DNA of 64,000 nt from Clostridiaceae bacterium. Lineage in GTDB: Bacteria > Bacillota > Clostridia > Clostridiales > Clostridiaceae. The notes below the pieces were generated by a model. It searched no databases, was not told where the DNA came from, and was given only the letters and a program-made list of their open reading frames with translations. Location: positions 682,001-746,000 of the forward strand of contig CABIZX010000001.1 of NCBI GenBank assembly GCA_902363375.1. The letters run 5' to 3'. Of the stretch, positions 53,983 to 63,781 are shown piece by piece (within the stretch, counting starts at the first letter, position 1; every line of letters starts with the position of its first letter). The position numbers and the translations under genes were made by a program.

Positions 53983-55173
53983 ATGAAAGTTTTACAAATA
54001 AATTCAGTATGTGGATTTGGAAGCACTGGAAGAATAGCTACAGACCTCTATAAAGTACTAGAAGAACAAGGCCATGAGTGTGTAATAGCTTATGGCCGTG
54101 GTACTGCACCGGAAGGTATAAAATCCATCAAAATAGGTACAGAGTTTGATAATTATTTTCATGTAGCTAAAACAAGAATATTTGATAAGCATGGATTTGG
54201 ATCTACTAAAGTAACTAAAAAGTTTATTGAAAAAGTTAAAGAATATAATCCGGATGTAATTCATCTTCATAATATACATGGATATTATATCAATATTGAG
54301 ATTTTATTTGATTATTTAAAACAATCAAATAAGCCTATAGTATGGACACTTCATGATTGTTGGGCTTTTACAGGGCATTGTGCTTATTTTGATTATGTTC
54401 AATGCGAAAAGTGGAGATTAGGATGCAATGATTGTCAACAGAAAAAAACATATCCATCATCGAAATTACTTGATAATGCTAAATGGAATTATAAGAAGAA
54501 GAAAGAAATATTTACTTCTTTAGATAATATAACTATTATTACACCATCTATGTGGTTAGCTAATTTAGTAAAAGATTCATTTTTAGGAAAATATCCAGTT
54601 AAGGTAATTAATAATGGTATAGATTTGGGTATTTTTAAACCAGCAGAAGGTAATTTTAGAGATAAGTATGATATTAAAGATAAATTTGTAATTTTAGGTG
54701 TAGCAAGTGTATGGGAAGAGAGGAAGGGTTTAAAATATTTAGTTAGATTAGCAGGGAAATTGGATTCTAGTTATAAAGTTGTTATTGTTGGTGTTACAGA
54801 AAAACAAAAAAGTGAATTGCCTAATAATATAATAGGAATAACAAGAACCAACAATGTGCAAGAGTTAGTTGAAATTTATTCTACTGCAGATGTATTTATA
54901 AATCCTACATTAGAGGATAATTTCCCAACTACTAATTTAGAAGCACTTGCATGTGGGACTCCTGTTATAACTTTTGACACGGGTGGAAGTGGAGAATGTA
55001 TAGATGAAGAGTGTGGGATAGTTATAGAAAAAGGAAATATAGAATCAGTAATAAATAAAATTATAGTTTTTGATAAAGAAAAGGTGTCAATTGAGCATTG
55101 TATTAAACGATCTAAATTATATGACAAAAATTATGCATATAATAAATATATAGAAACATACAAAGGTGAATAA
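53983..55173 (+). CDS. GT4-family glycosyltransferase, WcaC/Wcm-like
   Basis: This 396-residue GT-B transferase begins VLQINSVCGFGSTGRIATDL and contains TLHDCWAFTGHCAYFD and a cysteine cluster CEKWRLGCNDC, as in a subgroup of colanic-acid-type transferases. The C-terminal motif PTLEDNFPTTNLEALACGTPVI is the donor-binding E(x7)E region. The acceptor and donor are unknown. One base separates it from capG, and the next gene starts one base behind its stop. Confidence 0.87.
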   Translation: MKVLQINSVCGFGSTGRIATDLYKVLEEQGHECVIAYGRGTAPEGIKSIKIGTEFDNYFHVAKTRIFDKHGFGSTKVTKKFIEKVKEYNPDVIHLHNIHGYYINIEILFDYLKQSNKPIVWTLHDCWAFTGHCAYFDYVQCEKWRLGCNDCQQKKTYPSSKLLDNAKWNYKKKKEIFTSLDNITIITPSMWLANLVKDSFLGKYPVKVINNGIDLGIFKPAEGNFRDKYDIKDKFVILGVASVWEERKGLKYLVRLAGKLDSSYKVVIVGVTEKQKSELPNNIIGITRTNNVQELVEIYSTADVFINPTLEDNFPTTNLEALACGTPVITFDTGGSGECIDEECGIVIEKGNIESVINKIIVFDKEKVSIEHCIKRSKLYDKNYAYNKYIETYKGE

Positions 55174-55174
55174 A

Positions 55175-56302
55175 ATGAAAGTATTATTTTTAACTAATGT
55201 ACCTTCGCCATATAGAGTGGACTTTTTTAATGAATTAGGTAAGCTGTGTGATTTAACAGTATTGTATGAACTTAAATATGCCACAGATAGAAATGGAAAT
55301 TGGAAGGGGAATAATGCTGAAAATTTTAATGAGATTTTTTTGCGAGGAAAAAGGATTAATTATGATTCAGCATTATGTTTTTCAGTAATAAAACATCTCA
55401 GGGATAAAAGTTATGATATTATTGTAGTTGGAGGATATAGTACACCTACAGGAATGTTAGCAATAGAATATTTAAAGCTAAAAGGAATAAAATTTATAAT
55501 TAGCTGTGACGGTGGTATAATAAAAGAAGACAATAGGTTGAAGTATGCTATAAAAAAGCATTATATGGGTAGTGCAACAGCTTGGCTTAGTACAGGCTTA
55601 AACACTAGCGAATATCTTTTAAATTATGGAGCAAGGAAGAATAAAATATTTACTTATCCCTTTACATCACTAAAAGATGAAGATATAATTGATAAAATTC
55701 TTAGCAATGATAAAAAGCAAAGTATTAGAAATGACTTAGGTATGAAAGAAAAATATATAATAATATCTGTTGGGCAATTTATTCATAGAAAAGGGTTTGA
55801 TATTTTGATCAAGTCTATGAAAGAATTATCAAGCAATGTAGGGGTATATATTGTTGGAGGAGAACCAACGGATGAGTATAAAAAGCTTAAAGAAGAATAT
55901 AAGCTTGATAATTTACATTTTGAAGGTTTTAAAACCAAAGAAGAGTTAGTTATGTATTATAAGGCTGCAAATATGTTTGTACTTCCAACTAGAGAGGATA
56001 TTTGGGGGCTTGTTATCAATGAAGCTATGGCTACTGGGTTACCAGTTATAACTACTGATAAATGTGTAGCTGGTATGGAGTTAATAATAGAAGGTGAAAA
56101 TGGATATATTGTACCAATAGATGATATTAATAAATTGGCTGTAGCTATAAATAAAATAATAAATAATGAAAATATTATGTTGTCCATGGCTAATAATAAT
56201 TTAATGAAAATAAAGGATTATACAATAAGTAAAATGGCTATTGAACATTTTAAAATCTTTGAGAATATATTAAATTTAAATAAAATTACTAGTAAAGATT
56301 AA
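55175..56302 (+). CDS. GT4-family glycosyltransferase
   Basis: A 375-residue GT-B transferase. N-terminal FLTNVPSPYRVDFFNELGKLCDLTVLYE is typical of GT4 enzymes in capsule loci. The C-terminal FVLPTREDIWGLVINEAMATGLPVI gives the E-x7-E donor motif, and GQFIHRKGFDILI lies before it. AAAGGTGA (55162-55169) inside the end of the previous gene supports ATG 55175; an in-frame GTG 55166 lies within the site. Substrate unknown. Confidence 0.87.
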   Translation: MKVLFLTNVPSPYRVDFFNELGKLCDLTVLYELKYATDRNGNWKGNNAENFNEIFLRGKRINYDSALCFSVIKHLRDKSYDIIVVGGYSTPTGMLAIEYLKLKGIKFIISCDGGIIKEDNRLKYAIKKHYMGSATAWLSTGLNTSEYLLNYGARKNKIFTYPFTSLKDEDIIDKILSNDKKQSIRNDLGMKEKYIIISVGQFIHRKGFDILIKSMKELSSNVGVYIVGGEPTDEYKKLKEEYKLDNLHFEGFKTKEELVMYYKAANMFVLPTREDIWGLVINEAMATGLPVITTDKCVAGMELIIEGENGYIVPIDDINKLAVAINKIINNENIMLSMANNNLMKIKDYTISKMAIEHFKIFENILNLNKITSKD

Positions 56303-56369
56303 GATAATAGTATGTTAATTTTATTGCTTATTATTTAGAGTTTATTTGATTTATATTGGAGGACATTAG

Positions 56370-57557
56370 ATGAAGTTCTTGTATGTATCGAACTCGTGTT
56401 CGGATAAGAAGTATAGTGAATTATATAAAAAGGTGAAAGATAAGCCAGCTGTTCAAGCTAATAAATTTAATAGATTAATTGCTGAAGGATTAGCTAAAAT
56501 TGATGATAATAATGTTACAATTTTAAGCAAATTAGTATTGAATAAAAATAATTATGAAAAGAAAATGTATCTTGGGGACTCAGAGAAAGAGAATAATATT
56601 AAATATATATATATGCCTTTAGTGTTATTTAGGCCGTTAAATTTAATATTAACTTTTTTATATAGCTTTTTTTATAGTTTAATTTATAGCTTTAAAAACA
56701 AGAATAGTGTACTTATAGTTGATGTGTTAAATATATCAATAGGACTTGGAGCTACTCTAGCATATAGAATTAGAGGAATGAGATCTATAGGTATAGTTAC
56801 GGATTTACCTAAATATTTTGGAGAAATTAAAACTCAGAAAATGATTCAAAGAGTTATAGATAATTGTAAAATGTATGTTCTATTAACTGAATCAATGAAT
56901 AATGTGGTAAATAAGAATGATAAGCCATATGTTGTTATTGAAGGAATTTCGGATATAAATCTTGATTCGATTGATAATAATTTAGAGAATAAGTACAAGG
57001 AAAAGGTTATTATATATGCAGGTTCTTTTGATAGGAGATTTGGAATTCTGAAATTAATTGATGCATTTATTAAGGTTGAAGATACAGATGCAAGGCTTTG
57101 GATTTTTGGTCAAGGTGATTCAGAAAAAGAAATTATAGCGGCTACAAAAAAAGATCATAGAATATATTTTGGGGGTATGAGATTAAATGCAGAGGTTATG
57201 GATATGGAGATAAAGGCTACACTACTTGTTAATCCAAGACCGTCTAATGAAGAGATGACTAAGTATTCATTTCCATCAAAGACTATTGAGTATATGTCTA
57301 CAGGTACGCCAGTATTAACTACAAATTTAGAAGGAATTCCACTAGAATATCATAATTATATATACTTATTTAATGATGAATCAATTGAAGGAATGAGTAG
57401 AAGTATAAATGAAATTTTAGGTAAGTCTAAAATAGAGCTTAGTAAATTTGGGGCGAGTGCAAAAGAATATGTTATCAAAGAAAAGAACAATATTGTTCAG
57501 GCAAGCAAAATTGTGGAAATGCTGAAAAAGGGAGAAGGCTATGAAAAGAGATGTTAA
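56370..57557 (+). CDS. GT4-like glycosyltransferase
   Basis: A 395-residue protein of GT-B type. The N-terminal YVSNSCSDKKYSELYKKVKDKPAVQANKFNRL is characteristic of a group of capsule transferases that are otherwise uncharacterised. A hydrophobic stretch (LILTFLYSFFYSLIYSF, about 91-107) may tether it to the membrane. IIYAGSFDRRFGILKLI and KYSFPSKTIEYMSTGTPVLT support a donor-binding domain. GGAGGA before ATG 56370. Its end overlaps the polymerase gene by 17 bases. Confidence 0.8.
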   Translation: MKFLYVSNSCSDKKYSELYKKVKDKPAVQANKFNRLIAEGLAKIDDNNVTILSKLVLNKNNYEKKMYLGDSEKENNIKYIYMPLVLFRPLNLILTFLYSFFYSLIYSFKNKNSVLIVDVLNISIGLGATLAYRIRGMRSIGIVTDLPKYFGEIKTQKMIQRVIDNCKMYVLLTESMNNVVNKNDKPYVVIEGISDINLDSIDNNLENKYKEKVIIYAGSFDRRFGILKLIDAFIKVEDTDARLWIFGQGDSEKEIIAATKKDHRIYFGGMRLNAEVMDMEIKATLLVNPRPSNEEMTKYSFPSKTIEYMSTGTPVLTTNLEGIPLEYHNYIYLFNDESIEGMSRSINEILGKSKIELSKFGASAKEYVIKEKNNIVQASKIVEMLKKGEGYEKRC

Positions 57558-58797
57558 TAGAACTTATTCTATATTTAATAATGAAATATTAAAAAATATA
57601 ATGAATTATATTTTAGTTGTGTTAACTATTTTATTTAGTAGAGATACTTTGATAACATCTGTAAAATTGGGCTTTTATAAGGCTAGCTTTATTTATGGAA
57701 TATTTATAATTCTATTTGGAGTTATTCTAATTATTAATAATAAAAGAGAAATTAAAATAAAAAAAGCTGAAACAAAAGGCTTTGGTATCTTTATAGGCTT
57801 ATTGATTTTGATATCTCTTATAAAGCTTGATTTTCAAATCTATATAGCATCAATAATATTTTATATATTTGTTTCATATATGTTTATCTATATATTTACG
57901 TTTGAGGATTTTTTTGCAAAAATGTCAAATGTCATGGTAGTATTAGGAATATACTCGCTAGTGTCATGCTATATTTTAAAGCCAGTACTATTTCCACATG
58001 GGGTAGTAAATACTAATATACCGATAGTGACTAATGATGCAGGATTAAAATTATTTGATTTAGGTTTAAGCTATGTTGTAGCACTTCCATACTATGTAAG
58101 AAACTTTGGTATATTTAGAGAGCCTGGAGTCTATCAGTTTTTTTTAATAATTCCAATGATTTATCAGCTATTATTTGAAAAAAGAAAGTTAAAGTGGATT
58201 AAAATAATAGTGCTGTCACTAACTTTAATATCTACATTTTCTATGACTGGTATTGTGGCTATGGGTCTAATATTTATTATTTATATAATGAAACTAATTG
58301 AAGATAAAAAAATGACTAGAAATGTAATGAAGTCAATTATTATAGCTATAATTTTAGTATGTGTACTATTCATAATTTTGTATTTTAATAGTGGCAATTT
58401 TAATTTAATAGTAAATGAAACTATTAAAAAGATGGCTACCAAAAATGATTCTACATCAACAAGAATGGAGTCCATTGTTAATAATATAAAGCTATTTACA
58501 AATAGTCCTTTATTTGGAAATGATTTTTCGGTAGTACAATCGGCTTCACTCCATAACACTAATTCTACGTTTAGTTTATTTGCTATATTTGGAGTTTTGG
58601 TTGGAGGAATAAGTCTAATCTATCAATGGATATTTTCAGGAATGATATCTAGAAATTGCTTTATTAGATCACTAATAGTACTTGTTCTACTATTACTAAT
58701 AAACTCACAGTTCTTGTTAGGAAATACTTTATTTTGGGTCTTTTTATTTAGTATATACATGCCAAAACATATGAATACAATTAGGGATGTAAATTAG
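57541..58797 (+). CDS. wzy: Wzy-type polysaccharide polymerase
   Basis: A polytopic protein of 418 residues with about 11 membrane helices and a larger extracytoplasmic loop between helices in the middle (NTNIPIVTNDAGLKLFDLGLSYVVALPYYVRNFGIFREPGVYQ). The R-x-x-G-x-F-x-E-P-G pattern is typical of Wzy/O-antigen ligase-like enzymes, as is the second loop MATKNDSTSTRMESI. Polymerises lipid-linked repeat units outside the membrane. The assignment rests on topology and location beside a flippase and transferases, as Wzy sequences diverge strongly. Confidence 0.82.
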   Translation: MKRDVNRTYSIFNNEILKNIMNYILVVLTILFSRDTLITSVKLGFYKASFIYGIFIILFGVILIINNKREIKIKKAETKGFGIFIGLLILISLIKLDFQIYIASIIFYIFVSYMFIYIFTFEDFFAKMSNVMVVLGIYSLVSCYILKPVLFPHGVVNTNIPIVTNDAGLKLFDLGLSYVVALPYYVRNFGIFREPGVYQFFLIIPMIYQLLFEKRKLKWIKIIVLSLTLISTFSMTGIVAMGLIFIIYIMKLIEDKKMTRNVMKSIIIAIILVCVLFIILYFNSGNFNLIVNETIKKMATKNDSTSTRMESIVNNIKLFTNSPLFGNDFSVVQSASLHNTNSTFSLFAIFGVLVGGISLIYQWIFSGMISRNCFIRSLIVLVLLLLINSQFLLGNTLFWVFLFSIYMPKHMNTIRDVN

Positions 58798-58850
58798 CGA
58801 TTTTAGTACTATTAAAAAATTTAACTTTGGAATTATATTGAGGAGGAAAT

Positions 58851-60122
58851 ATGAAAGTACTTTGGGTATGTAATATAATGATGCCTACCATAGCAGAACA
58901 ACTATCGAAGCCAGCTACTAGTGGTGGAGGATGGTTAACAGGGTTGTCAAATGATTTACAGAAAAATAAAGATATAGAGTTGACTGTATGCTTTCCTGGA
59001 TATGGAAAGGATGGTTACGTAAGAGGGAAGTACGGTAATATATCATACTGCAGTTTTCCTAAAAAGATAACTAATCCAACTATATATGAAAAAGAGGTGG
59101 AGAATGAGCTAAAGAAAATAATTGATGAATTTAAACCAGATATAGTACATATATGGGGAACAGAATTTCCTCATAGCTTAGCAATGATGAATGTATGTGA
59201 AAGTGAAAAAACAGTTATATCCATTCAAGGGTTGTGTTCAGTTATAGCAAAGCACTATATGGCATTTTTGCCTAACAAGATACAGAAATCATATACTATT
59301 AGAGATTTCATAAAAAGAGATAATTTAAAACAACAACAAAAAAAATTTATTAAAAGAGGGAACTTTGAAATAGAGGCACTTAGAAAATGTAAAAATGTTA
59401 TTGGAAGAACATCATGGGATAAAGCTTCAGTGAATAAAATTAATGAAACAGCAAGATATTATTTTGCAAATGAAACTTTACGTGATAGTTTTTATATTAA
59501 TGAGTGGAATATAGATAGATGTGAAAAGCACTCAATATTCTTGAGTCAAGGAAATTATCCTGTAAAGGGATTACATTTAATGTTAGAAGCAATGCCAGGG
59601 ATACTTAGAATATATCCGGATGCTCATTTATATATTGCAGGCGAAGATATAACTAAATTTTATGGAATTAAGGATAAGTTTAGAATAAGTACTTATGGTA
59701 AATATCTATTAAAATTAATTAATAAATATGATCTAAATAAGAATGTAACTTTTACAGGCATTTTAAATGAAAAAGAAATGTGTGATAGAATGTTAAAGTC
59801 TAATGTTTTTGTATGTCCTTCTAGTATAGAGAATAGCCCTAATTCTTTAGGGGAGGCTATGCTTTTAGGTATACCATCAGTTGCTTCATATGTTGGGGGA
59901 ATACCAGATATGTTGAAGCATAATGAAGAAGGGTTTCTTTACCAATGTGATGCTACTTATATGTTAGAGGAGTATGTATGTAGAATATTTCATGAAAGAG
60001 ATATTGCATTGAATTTTTCAAAGAAGTCAAAATATCGTGCGAATAGTACTCATAATAAAGAGATAAATAGCAATAGAATCATGGAGATATATAAAGATAT
60101 ATATAACAAAGAGGTGACATAG
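58851..60122 (+). CDS. GT4-family glycosyltransferase
   Basis: A 423-residue GT-B transferase. N-terminal VLWVCNIMMP and SGGGWLTGL form the acceptor side, and VHIWGTEFPHSLAM is a conserved block. SQGNYPVKGLHLMLEAMP and FVCPSSIENSPNSLGEAMLLGIPSVAS give the donor site with E-x7-E. AGGAGG before ATG 58851. Ends directly at the start of the next gene. Substrate unknown. Confidence 0.87.
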   Translation: MKVLWVCNIMMPTIAEQLSKPATSGGGWLTGLSNDLQKNKDIELTVCFPGYGKDGYVRGKYGNISYCSFPKKITNPTIYEKEVENELKKIIDEFKPDIVHIWGTEFPHSLAMMNVCESEKTVISIQGLCSVIAKHYMAFLPNKIQKSYTIRDFIKRDNLKQQQKKFIKRGNFEIEALRKCKNVIGRTSWDKASVNKINETARYYFANETLRDSFYINEWNIDRCEKHSIFLSQGNYPVKGLHLMLEAMPGILRIYPDAHLYIAGEDITKFYGIKDKFRISTYGKYLLKLINKYDLNKNVTFTGILNEKEMCDRMLKSNVFVCPSSIENSPNSLGEAMLLGIPSVASYVGGIPDMLKHNEEGFLYQCDATYMLEEYVCRIFHERDIALNFSKKSKYRANSTHNKEINSNRIMEIYKDIYNKEVT

Positions 60123-61106
60123 GTGGAAAGTATTAGACCAACAATAAGTATAATTATACCTGTATATAATGTTGAAAAATATATAAAAAAATGTATTGAA
60201 AGTGTTTTAAGCCAAACATTTAAGGATTTTGAGTTAATTATTATAAATGATGGTTCGAAGGATAATAGTGGTAGAATTTGTGATGAATATGCTATAAGAG
60301 ATTCACGTATAAAGGTTGTACATAAAGCCAATGGAGGATTATCAGATGCTAGAAATACTGGAATAGAAATTGCAACAGGTAAATATCTGGGTTTTGTAGA
60401 TGGTGATGATTATATTGATGAAGATATGTATGAAGAGCTATATAAATCTATAAAAGAGAATAATACTAAAATTGCTATGTGTGGTAGATATAATGTATCA
60501 GAATTAAAATGTACAGAATCATTTACACTAAGTAAACGAAAAGTTATGGATGCAGAAGAAGCTCTCAAAGGATTATTAACATGGACAGATTTGGATTCTT
60601 CTAGTTGTGATAAGATTTTTGCAAAGGAGTTATTTGATGATATAAGATTCCCAGTAGGTAAGCTTAATGAAGATGTATATGTTATGTATAAACTTATTCA
60701 TTTATCAGGAGGAATATCTCATATTGGAAAAGCAAAGTACCACTATGTTGAGAGATGTGGTAGCATAACAAGTTTAGGATTTGATAGAAGAAAGCTAGAC
60801 TGGCCGTTAGCGGCAAATGAAATAGCAGAATTTATAAAGGAAGGATATCCTAATTTAATAGAAGAGATAACGTATTTTTATTATTGCAGCTTGATGCATA
60901 CCATAGATTTAATAGTTTTAAGCAAAGATAGTTATAAGTATGTGGAGATTTATAATGAGTATTGTAATAAGATAAACAAAGATTTAAAAGTATTTCTTAC
61001 TAATAAATATATAAGTAGAAAGGAAAAAATAAAATCAAATTTGATATATTTGAATAAAAAACTTTATTTAAAGTTAATGAAGAAATATTATTCTAGAAAA
61101 GAATAA
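60123..61106 (+). CDS. GT2-family glycosyltransferase
   Basis: A 327-residue GT-A transferase. ISIIIPVYNVEKYIKKCIESVLSQTF is the classic GT2 start, INDGSKDNS and ARNTGIEIATGKYLGFVDGDDYID hold the DxD-type metal site, and LNEDVYVMYKL carries the ED catalytic base motif. The GTG start at 60123 abuts the stop of the previous gene, with GAGGTGA upstream. Many relatives transfer Gal, GlcNAc or Glc; the substrate here is unknown. Confidence 0.9.
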   Translation: MESIRPTISIIIPVYNVEKYIKKCIESVLSQTFKDFELIIINDGSKDNSGRICDEYAIRDSRIKVVHKANGGLSDARNTGIEIATGKYLGFVDGDDYIDEDMYEELYKSIKENNTKIAMCGRYNVSELKCTESFTLSKRKVMDAEEALKGLLTWTDLDSSSCDKIFAKELFDDIRFPVGKLNEDVYVMYKLIHLSGGISHIGKAKYHYVERCGSITSLGFDRRKLDWPLAANEIAEFIKEGYPNLIEEITYFYYCSLMHTIDLIVLSKDSYKYVEIYNEYCNKINKDLKVFLTNKYISRKEKIKSNLIYLNKKLYLKLMKKYYSRKE

Positions 61107-61124
61107 TTAGTGAAAGGTATAAAG

Positions 61125-62669
61125 ATGAGTGATGTACAAATACAAAAAAAACAAATAACAATAAATATAATAGCGAATATAATTTCTTATGGTATAGGGG
61201 TGATTATAAGCTTTTATTTTACACCATATATCATAAATACTATAGGCGCTGATGCCTACGGTTTTTATCCGCTTGCAAATAACTTTGTTAGTTATGCTCA
61301 GCTTTTAGTTATAGCACTAAACTCAATGGCAGCAAGATTTATTACTATAAAAATGGTAGAGAATGATACAAATGGAATGAATAGATATTTTAGCTCTGTA
61401 TTTTTTTCAAATGTTATTTTGGCAGGAATCCTAATAGTACCACTTTCGATTATTGCTCTTAGAGTGGATAAATTTTTAAATGTACCACCTGATTTGGTTA
61501 AAGATGTGACAATGCTATTTATTTTCACTTTTGGTACCCTTCTTATGTCTATATTGACATCTGTATTTGAAGTGTCTACATTTTGTAAAAATAGGATTGA
61601 TATAAGGTCATACAAGGATATGGTTTATAATGTACTAAGAGTATTATTATTTATATCATTTTTCTCATTATTTCCGCCGTCAATTACTTATATTGGAATA
61701 ATAAGCTTTATTCTTGGATTTCTTTCTTTTATATTTTCAATATGGATTACTAAAAAAATTATGCCTGAAGCTAAGGTATCACTTAAATTGTTTGATAAAG
61801 TTGCAGTTAGAGAATTATTGTCATCGGGAATATGGAACTCATTTAATCAGCTTAGTGTAATATTGCTATCCGGATTAGATTTACTTATTGCAAATATATT
61901 TCTAGGAGCAACATTATCAGGTGCATATTCTATTGCACAAACTATGCCTACCTTTATAAAGACTTTTACAGGTATATTAATCGGAGCATTTATACCAACC
62001 ATAACATATAAATACGCTCAAAATGATAAACAAGGTCTTTTAATGGAAGTTAAAAAATCTAATAGAATTACAGCAGTAATAATGGGGGTAATTGTAGCTG
62101 GGTTTGTAGGGCTTGGAGATATATTTTATTCTTTATGGGTACCAACTCAAGACAGCAGCATGTTACAAATGCTGTCATTTTTAATAATGGTACCAACAAT
62201 TTTTAGTATGGGAATTAATACACTTTATAGCGTAAATACTGTTTATAATAAGGTTAAAATTCCATCTATAGTATTATTTGTATCTGCAATAATTAATGTA
62301 ATAATGGTAATTATATTATTGAAAACTACTAATTTAGGGGTATTTGCAATACCTCTATCAAGTGCAATTTTAAATATAGCAAGAATAGTATTTTTTACAC
62401 CTATATATACATGTAGTATTATGGGAATAAAATGGTACACATTTTATATAGATGTAATAAAATCATCATTAGGAATTATTTCAACTATTATAATATGCAT
62501 TATTATAAAAAGTATATTTAAAATTGATAGTTGGATGCAATTAGTTTTAACTGCTATTATTTGTGGAACTATTGGTTTAATCATTAACTCTATTTTTGTA
62601 CTAAATAAATCAGACTTAAGAAATATATTAGAAATTATTAAGTCAAAACTTAAGAGAAAGTGGTGTTAG
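61125..62669 (+). CDS. wzx: Wzx-type polysaccharide flippase
   Basis: Moves undecaprenyl-linked repeat units across the membrane. This 514-residue MOP-superfamily protein has about 14 helices, no signal peptide, N-terminal QITINIIANIISYGIGVIISFYFTPYIINTIG and GADAYGFYPLANNFVSYAQL, as in RfbX/Wzx proteins. GAAAGG with seven-base spacing favours ATG 61125 over the in-frame GTG at 61110. Together with the polymerase it defines a Wzx/Wzy-dependent pathway; no chain-length (Wzz/CpsC-D) genes are in view. Confidence 0.9.
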   Translation: MSDVQIQKKQITINIIANIISYGIGVIISFYFTPYIINTIGADAYGFYPLANNFVSYAQLLVIALNSMAARFITIKMVENDTNGMNRYFSSVFFSNVILAGILIVPLSIIALRVDKFLNVPPDLVKDVTMLFIFTFGTLLMSILTSVFEVSTFCKNRIDIRSYKDMVYNVLRVLLFISFFSLFPPSITYIGIISFILGFLSFIFSIWITKKIMPEAKVSLKLFDKVAVRELLSSGIWNSFNQLSVILLSGLDLLIANIFLGATLSGAYSIAQTMPTFIKTFTGILIGAFIPTITYKYAQNDKQGLLMEVKKSNRITAVIMGVIVAGFVGLGDIFYSLWVPTQDSSMLQMLSFLIMVPTIFSMGINTLYSVNTVYNKVKIPSIVLFVSAIINVIMVIILLKTTNLGVFAIPLSSAILNIARIVFFTPIYTCSIMGIKWYTFYIDVIKSSLGIISTIIICIIIKSIFKIDSWMQLVLTAIICGTIGLIINSIFVLNKSDLRNILEIIKSKLKRKWC

Positions 62670-62673
62670 AAAT

Positions 62674-63738
62674 ATGGTACTGATAGTATGTAATACATTA
62701 TATCAGCTTTTAGTTGCTATAAATATTAAAGTCAATATTCATAAAAATGATAAAGTGGATTTAATTTTGACGGATCATACTGTGAAATTTAAGGATATAT
62801 ACATAAATATAAAGGATAAAGATGTATTTAATAATGTATATTATGTAGAAACAAAAAGATTCGAAAGTGAATTTAAACCATCTAGAAGTGACTTGTTAAG
62901 AATAGCGATTTCTAATAGCAACGAATACAATAAGCATTTTAACTATATAGAAAATACATATAACTATCTATATACTGCAAATATAAATCAGTATATAAAG
63001 TTACTTTACGGACACTTACAGAAAAATAATAATAAAATTATAGTAAGAGAATTTGAAGATGGGTTTAGTTCTTATGTAAAAACTTGGATATCTCTTAATA
63101 GATATGAAAGAGTCCTGAGTAAATTTGGAAAAAAATATTTGTGCAATAATATTGATGAATTATATTTATTTGAACCGAATCTCTATGTATGTGAAAAAAC
63201 GCGTATTATAAAGCAACTACCTAAGATTAGTAAAGATGATAAGGAATTAGTTAAAATTATAAATGAAGTATTTAATTATAAAACTAATTATACTATCAGA
63301 GAGAAATATATCTTTTTAGAAGAATCTTTTTCAGCAGATAAATACGAAACAAATGACGTTGAACTTATAAAATTAGTAGCAAGCATAGTAGGGACAGATA
63401 ATTTTATTGTGAAAATGCATCCAAGAAATCCTATTAACAGATTTGAGAATGATTCTATAAAAACTTTACATAGTAGTATCCCATGGGAGGTATTTCTTTT
63501 AAATAACGATTTTTCAGATAAAGTATTTATTACAGTATCTTCTAATGGGACTATAATGCCAAAGATACTATTTAATGAAGATACAAAAACTATATTACTT
63601 ATTAATTTGTTTAAAGGGGGTATTCCTCTTTTTAAAGAAGATTTTTATAAAAATTATTTAGAAAATGTATATAATCAGTATGCAGATAAAAATCTCCACA
63701 TACCTCAAAATAGAAACGAATTAATGAGTTTGCTTTGA
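62674..63738 (+). CDS. GT52/sialyltransferase-like glycosyltransferase (candidate)
   Basis: A 354-residue protein. The opening VLIVCNTLYQLLVAINI resembles the N-terminus of GT52 lipooligosaccharide sialyltransferases (ICxTPLQxLIA). Bacterial sialyltransferase motifs are seen: EDG in REFEDGFSSY (the D/E-D/E-G motif, about residue 131), HP in KMHPRNP (about 248) and an SS/T motif in VSSNGT. Enzymes with these motifs use CMP-activated ulosonic acids. The gene directly after it looks like a CMP-sugar synthetase, which fits. Overall identity to known enzymes cannot be judged by eye, and the donor could be Neu5Ac, Kdo, Kdn or another nonulosonate. Confidence 0.7.
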   Translation: MVLIVCNTLYQLLVAINIKVNIHKNDKVDLILTDHTVKFKDIYINIKDKDVFNNVYYVETKRFESEFKPSRSDLLRIAISNSNEYNKHFNYIENTYNYLYTANINQYIKLLYGHLQKNNNKIIVREFEDGFSSYVKTWISLNRYERVLSKFGKKYLCNNIDELYLFEPNLYVCEKTRIIKQLPKISKDDKELVKIINEVFNYKTNYTIREKYIFLEESFSADKYETNDVELIKLVASIVGTDNFIVKMHPRNPINRFENDSIKTLHSSIPWEVFLLNNDFSDKVFITVSSNGTIMPKILFNEDTKTILLINLFKGGIPLFKEDFYKNYLENVYNQYADKNLHIPQNRNELMSLL

Positions 63739-63781
63739 TATAGTTAGATTTGAATTAATAATATAAATTTGAGGTGATAAA